Source of the DNA: Paraburkholderia guartelaensis
Lineage (GTDB): Bacteria > Pseudomonadota > Gammaproteobacteria > Burkholderiales > Burkholderiaceae
Assembly: GCF_004353905.1 (NCBI RefSeq)
Contig: NZ_SMOD01000001.1
Span: forward strand, 62,001 to 126,000
Length of the DNA: 64,000 nt
Direction of reading: 5' to 3'
Position 1 is the first letter of the stretch; the number at the start of each line of letters is the position of its first letter. The translations under genes were made by a program, and so were the position numbers. This document shows, piece after piece, positions 61,942-64,000 of this stretch. The notes beneath the pieces are model-generated. The model had not been told where the DNA came from, did no database searches, and saw only the letters and a program-made list of their open reading frames with translations.

Positions 61942-63378
61942 ATGCAAAGCGAGTCGAACGCACGCCCCGCTGCAGTCGGCACGACAGTTGGCAAATCACC
62001 GGGCAAGCCGGGCGCGCCGGCGCTCAATCAAACGCTCGGCACGTGGCAGTTATGGGGCATCGCCGTCGGCCTCGTGATATCGGGCGAGTACTTCGGCTGG
62101 AGCTACGGCTGGGCCAGCGCCGGCACGCTCGGCTTCGTCGTCACGGCGCTGTTCGTCGCGGCGATGTACACGACGTTTATCTTCAGCTTTACCGAACTCA
62201 CTACCTCCATTCCGCATGCGGGCGGGCCTTTCGCCTACGCCCGCCGCGCGTTCGGCCCCGCCGGCGGCTATCTGGCGGGTGCGGCCACGCTCGTGGAATT
62301 CGTATTCGCGCCGCCCGCCATCGCGCTCGCCATCGGCGCGTACCTGCACGTGCAGTTCCCCGGGCTCGAGCCCAAACACGCGGCCATGGGCGCGTATCTC
62401 GTGTTCATGGCGCTCAATATCGTGGGCGTGCAGATCGCCGCGACTTTCGAGCTGATCGTCACGCTGCTCGCCATCTTCGAACTGCTCGTGTTCATGGGCG
62501 TGGTGTCGCCGGGTTTCGCATGGACCCACTTCATGAAAGGCGGCTGGTCGGGCAACGATCACTTTTCGCTGGGTTCGTTTCATGGCATGTTCGCCGCGAT
62601 TCCGTTCGCGATCTGGTTTTTCCTCGCGATCGAAGGCGTCGCCATGGCCGCCGAGGAAGCGAAGAACCCGCGCCGCTCGATTCCCATCGCCTATGTGGCC
62701 GGCATTCTCACGCTCGTTGCGCTCGCCGTGGGCGTGATGGTGTTCGCGGGCGGCGCGGGAGACTGGACCAAACTCGCGAATATCAACGACCCGCTGCCGC
62801 AAGCCATGAAGTTCATCGTGGGCGAGCACAGCGGCTGGATGCACATGCTCGTCTGGCTCGGGCTGTTCGGTCTCGTGGCCTCGTTTCACGGCATCATCCT
62901 CGGCTACTCGCGGCAGATCTTCGCGTTGGCCCGCGAGGGCTATCTGCCCGCGTGGCTCGCGAAAATCCATCCGCGCTTCAAGACGCCGTATCGCGCGATT
63001 CTCGCGGGTGGCGTGGTGGGCATCGCCGCGATCTATAGCGACGAGCTGATCCAGTTCGGCGGCCAGACGCTCACGGCCAACATCGTCACGATGTCGGTGT
63101 TCGGTGCGATCGTGATGTACATTGTCAGCATGGCGGCGCTCTTCAAGCTGCGCCGTATGCAGCCGGCCATGGACCGGCCGTTTCGCGCGCCGCTGTACCC
63201 GTATTTCCCGGCGTTCGCGCTCGTCGCCGCGCTCGTTTGCCTCGGCACGATGGTGTATTTCAATGCGCTGGTGGCGGGGGTGTTCGTGGTGTTTCTCGCG
63301 CTCGGCTACGCATATTTCCTCGCCACGCGCACGCAGCGCGAGGGGGTGGTGGCCGCCGAGGGGCTGCTCGAGGAGTGA
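61942..63378 (+). CDS. eat: Ethanolamine permease
   Basis: 478 residues, twelve membrane segments, of the APC superfamily. Blocks VISGEYFGWSYGWASAGTLGF, SFTELTTSIPHAGGPFAYARRAFGPAGGY and the late FHGIILGYSRQIFALAREGYLP are those of the Eat family. The start follows GGGAGAAAACC. It lies 20 bases before eutB, so the pair forms the beginning of an ethanolamine-use operon (import, then ammonia lyase). No B12 riboswitch was recognised upstream. Confidence 0.93.
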   Translation: MQSESNARPAAVGTTVGKSPGKPGAPALNQTLGTWQLWGIAVGLVISGEYFGWSYGWASAGTLGFVVTALFVAAMYTTFIFSFTELTTSIPHAGGPFAYARRAFGPAGGYLAGAATLVEFVFAPPAIALAIGAYLHVQFPGLEPKHAAMGAYLVFMALNIVGVQIAATFELIVTLLAIFELLVFMGVVSPGFAWTHFMKGGWSGNDHFSLGSFHGMFAAIPFAIWFFLAIEGVAMAAEEAKNPRRSIPIAYVAGILTLVALAVGVMVFAGGAGDWTKLANINDPLPQAMKFIVGEHSGWMHMLVWLGLFGLVASFHGIILGYSRQIFALAREGYLPAWLAKIHPRFKTPYRAILAGGVVGIAAIYSDELIQFGGQTLTANIVTMSVFGAIVMYIVSMAALFKLRRMQPAMDRPFRAPLYPYFPAFALVAALVCLGTMVYFNALVAGVFVVFLALGYAYFLATRTQREGVVAAEGLLEE

Positions 63379-63398
63379 GCTTTGCAGGAGTCCAACGC

Positions 63399-64000
63399 AT
63401 GAACTATACGGAGACAATCGGCGCGCGCACCTACCGCTTCGCGGACCTCAAGACATTGCTCGCCAAAGCCAGCCCGCTGCGCTCCGGCGACCAGCTCGCG
63501 GGCGTCGCAGCGGCGAGCGAAGAGGAGCGCGTGGCCGCGAAAATGGCGCTCGCCGCGGTGCCGCTCAAGGTGTTTCTTTCCGAAGCGCTCGTGCCTTATG
63601 AAGACGACGAGGTCACGCGTCTTATCGTCGACGATCACGACGCAGCCGCGTTCGCAGCCGTTGCGCACCTCACCGTAGGCGACTTTCGCGATTGGCTGCT
63701 TTCCGGCGCGGCAACGACCGAAGCGCTTGAACGCCTGGCGCCGGGCCTCACGCCCGAGATGGTCGCGGCGGTGTCGAAGCTCATGCGCAATCAGGACCTG
63801 ATCGCCGTGGCGAAAAAGCGCTCCGTGGTCACGCGCTTTCGCAACACCGTGGGGCTGCCGGGCCGCATGTCGGTGCGCTTGCAGCCGAACCATCCCACCG
63901 ACGACGTGAAGGGCATTGCCGCCTCGATGCTCGACGGCTTGATGTATGGCTGCGGCGACGCGATGATCGGCATCAATCCCGCAACGGACAGCCTGGCGGC
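63399..64000 (+). CDS. eutB: Ethanolamine ammonia-lyase large subunit, N-terminal part (cut by window edge)
   Basis: About 200 residues are in the window. MNYTETIGARTYRFADLKTLLAKASPLRSGD in family order, AKMALAAVPLKVFLSEALVPYEDDEVTRLI and LMRNQDLIAVAKKRSVVTRFRNTVGLPGRM are hallmark EutB sequence, and it ends within DAMIGINPATD. The enzyme uses adenosylcobalamin to split ethanolamine into acetaldehyde and ammonia. GCAGGAG precedes the ATG. eutC is expected just outside the window. Confidence 0.96.
   Translation, partial: MNYTETIGARTYRFADLKTLLAKASPLRSGDQLAGVAAASEEERVAAKMALAAVPLKVFLSEALVPYEDDEVTRLIVDDHDAAAFAAVAHLTVGDFRDWLLSGAATTEALERLAPGLTPEMVAAVSKLMRNQDLIAVAKKRSVVTRFRNTVGLPGRMSVRLQPNHPTDDVKGIAASMLDGLMYGCGDAMIGINPATDSLA

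Overview
The window is high-GC chromosomal DNA with dense gene packing, GTG starts, several chemoreceptors and many ABC sugar, peptide and betaine importers. The protein sequences look like a Burkholderiaceae member, most likely Paraburkholderia or Caballeronia; this is judged from recalled family sequences, not from a search. I see no rRNA, tRNA, CRISPR array, prophage or insertion sequence. Two genes are cut by the window edges: a membrane sensor at the left and eutB at the right.

Layout. 1-5.1 kb: sensor fragment, HD hydrolase, then a 7TM histidine kinase, a hotdog thioesterase-like protein and a long response regulator that resemble the Lqs/Phc class of quorum-sensing regulators without a synthase gene. 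5.1-6.9 kb: chemoreceptor 1. 7.1-14.8 kb: a LacI-type regulator, a perfect palindromic operator, and a divergent beta-galactoside operon (ATPase, GH42 beta-galactosidase, binding protein, two permeases). 14.8-20.5 kb: single genes (PNPOx-like, FRG domain, YciI-like, NudK, DeoR-type regulator, Tat-exported NHL protein, AraC-type regulator). 20.6-24.3 kb: two unknown proteins, one with a very good sigma-28 promoter, and chemoreceptor 2. 24.4-29.3 kb: a citrate-synthase-like enzyme with an N-terminal HTH, an MFS carrier and an SDR, divergent from a D-2-hydroxyacid dehydrogenase, with two matching inverted repeats between the units. 29.3-32.5 kb: intradiol dioxygenase, divergent Rieske oxygenase, PRC-barrel protein. 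32.7-39.2 kb: motAB and two c-di-GMP enzymes. 39.5-48.8 kb: an RpiR-type regulator leading a peptide-use operon (isoaspartyl peptidase, Gsi-type ABC importer, P1 peptidase, M55 D-aminopeptidase). 48.9-56.3 kb: GlgX, an IsdG-like monooxygenase, chemoreceptor 3, a small membrane protein and a ZnuD-like TonB receptor behind a Zur-box-like palindrome. 56.4-59.8 kb: an osmoprotectant ABC importer. 60.7-64 kb: M23 peptidase, ethanolamine permease and the start of eutB.

Three themes join these genes. Motility: three chemoreceptors, motAB, two c-di-GMP enzymes and several sigma-28-like promoters, one of which drives an unrecognised 515-residue protein and is the best lead for something undescribed. 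Scavenging: plant-type galactosides, peptides including isoaspartyl and D-residue peptides, aromatics, betaine or choline, and ethanolamine. Regulation by clear local DNA sites: LacI-type, DeoR-type (phased repeats), RpiR-type, Zur-type and an unassigned 7-3-7 operator pair.
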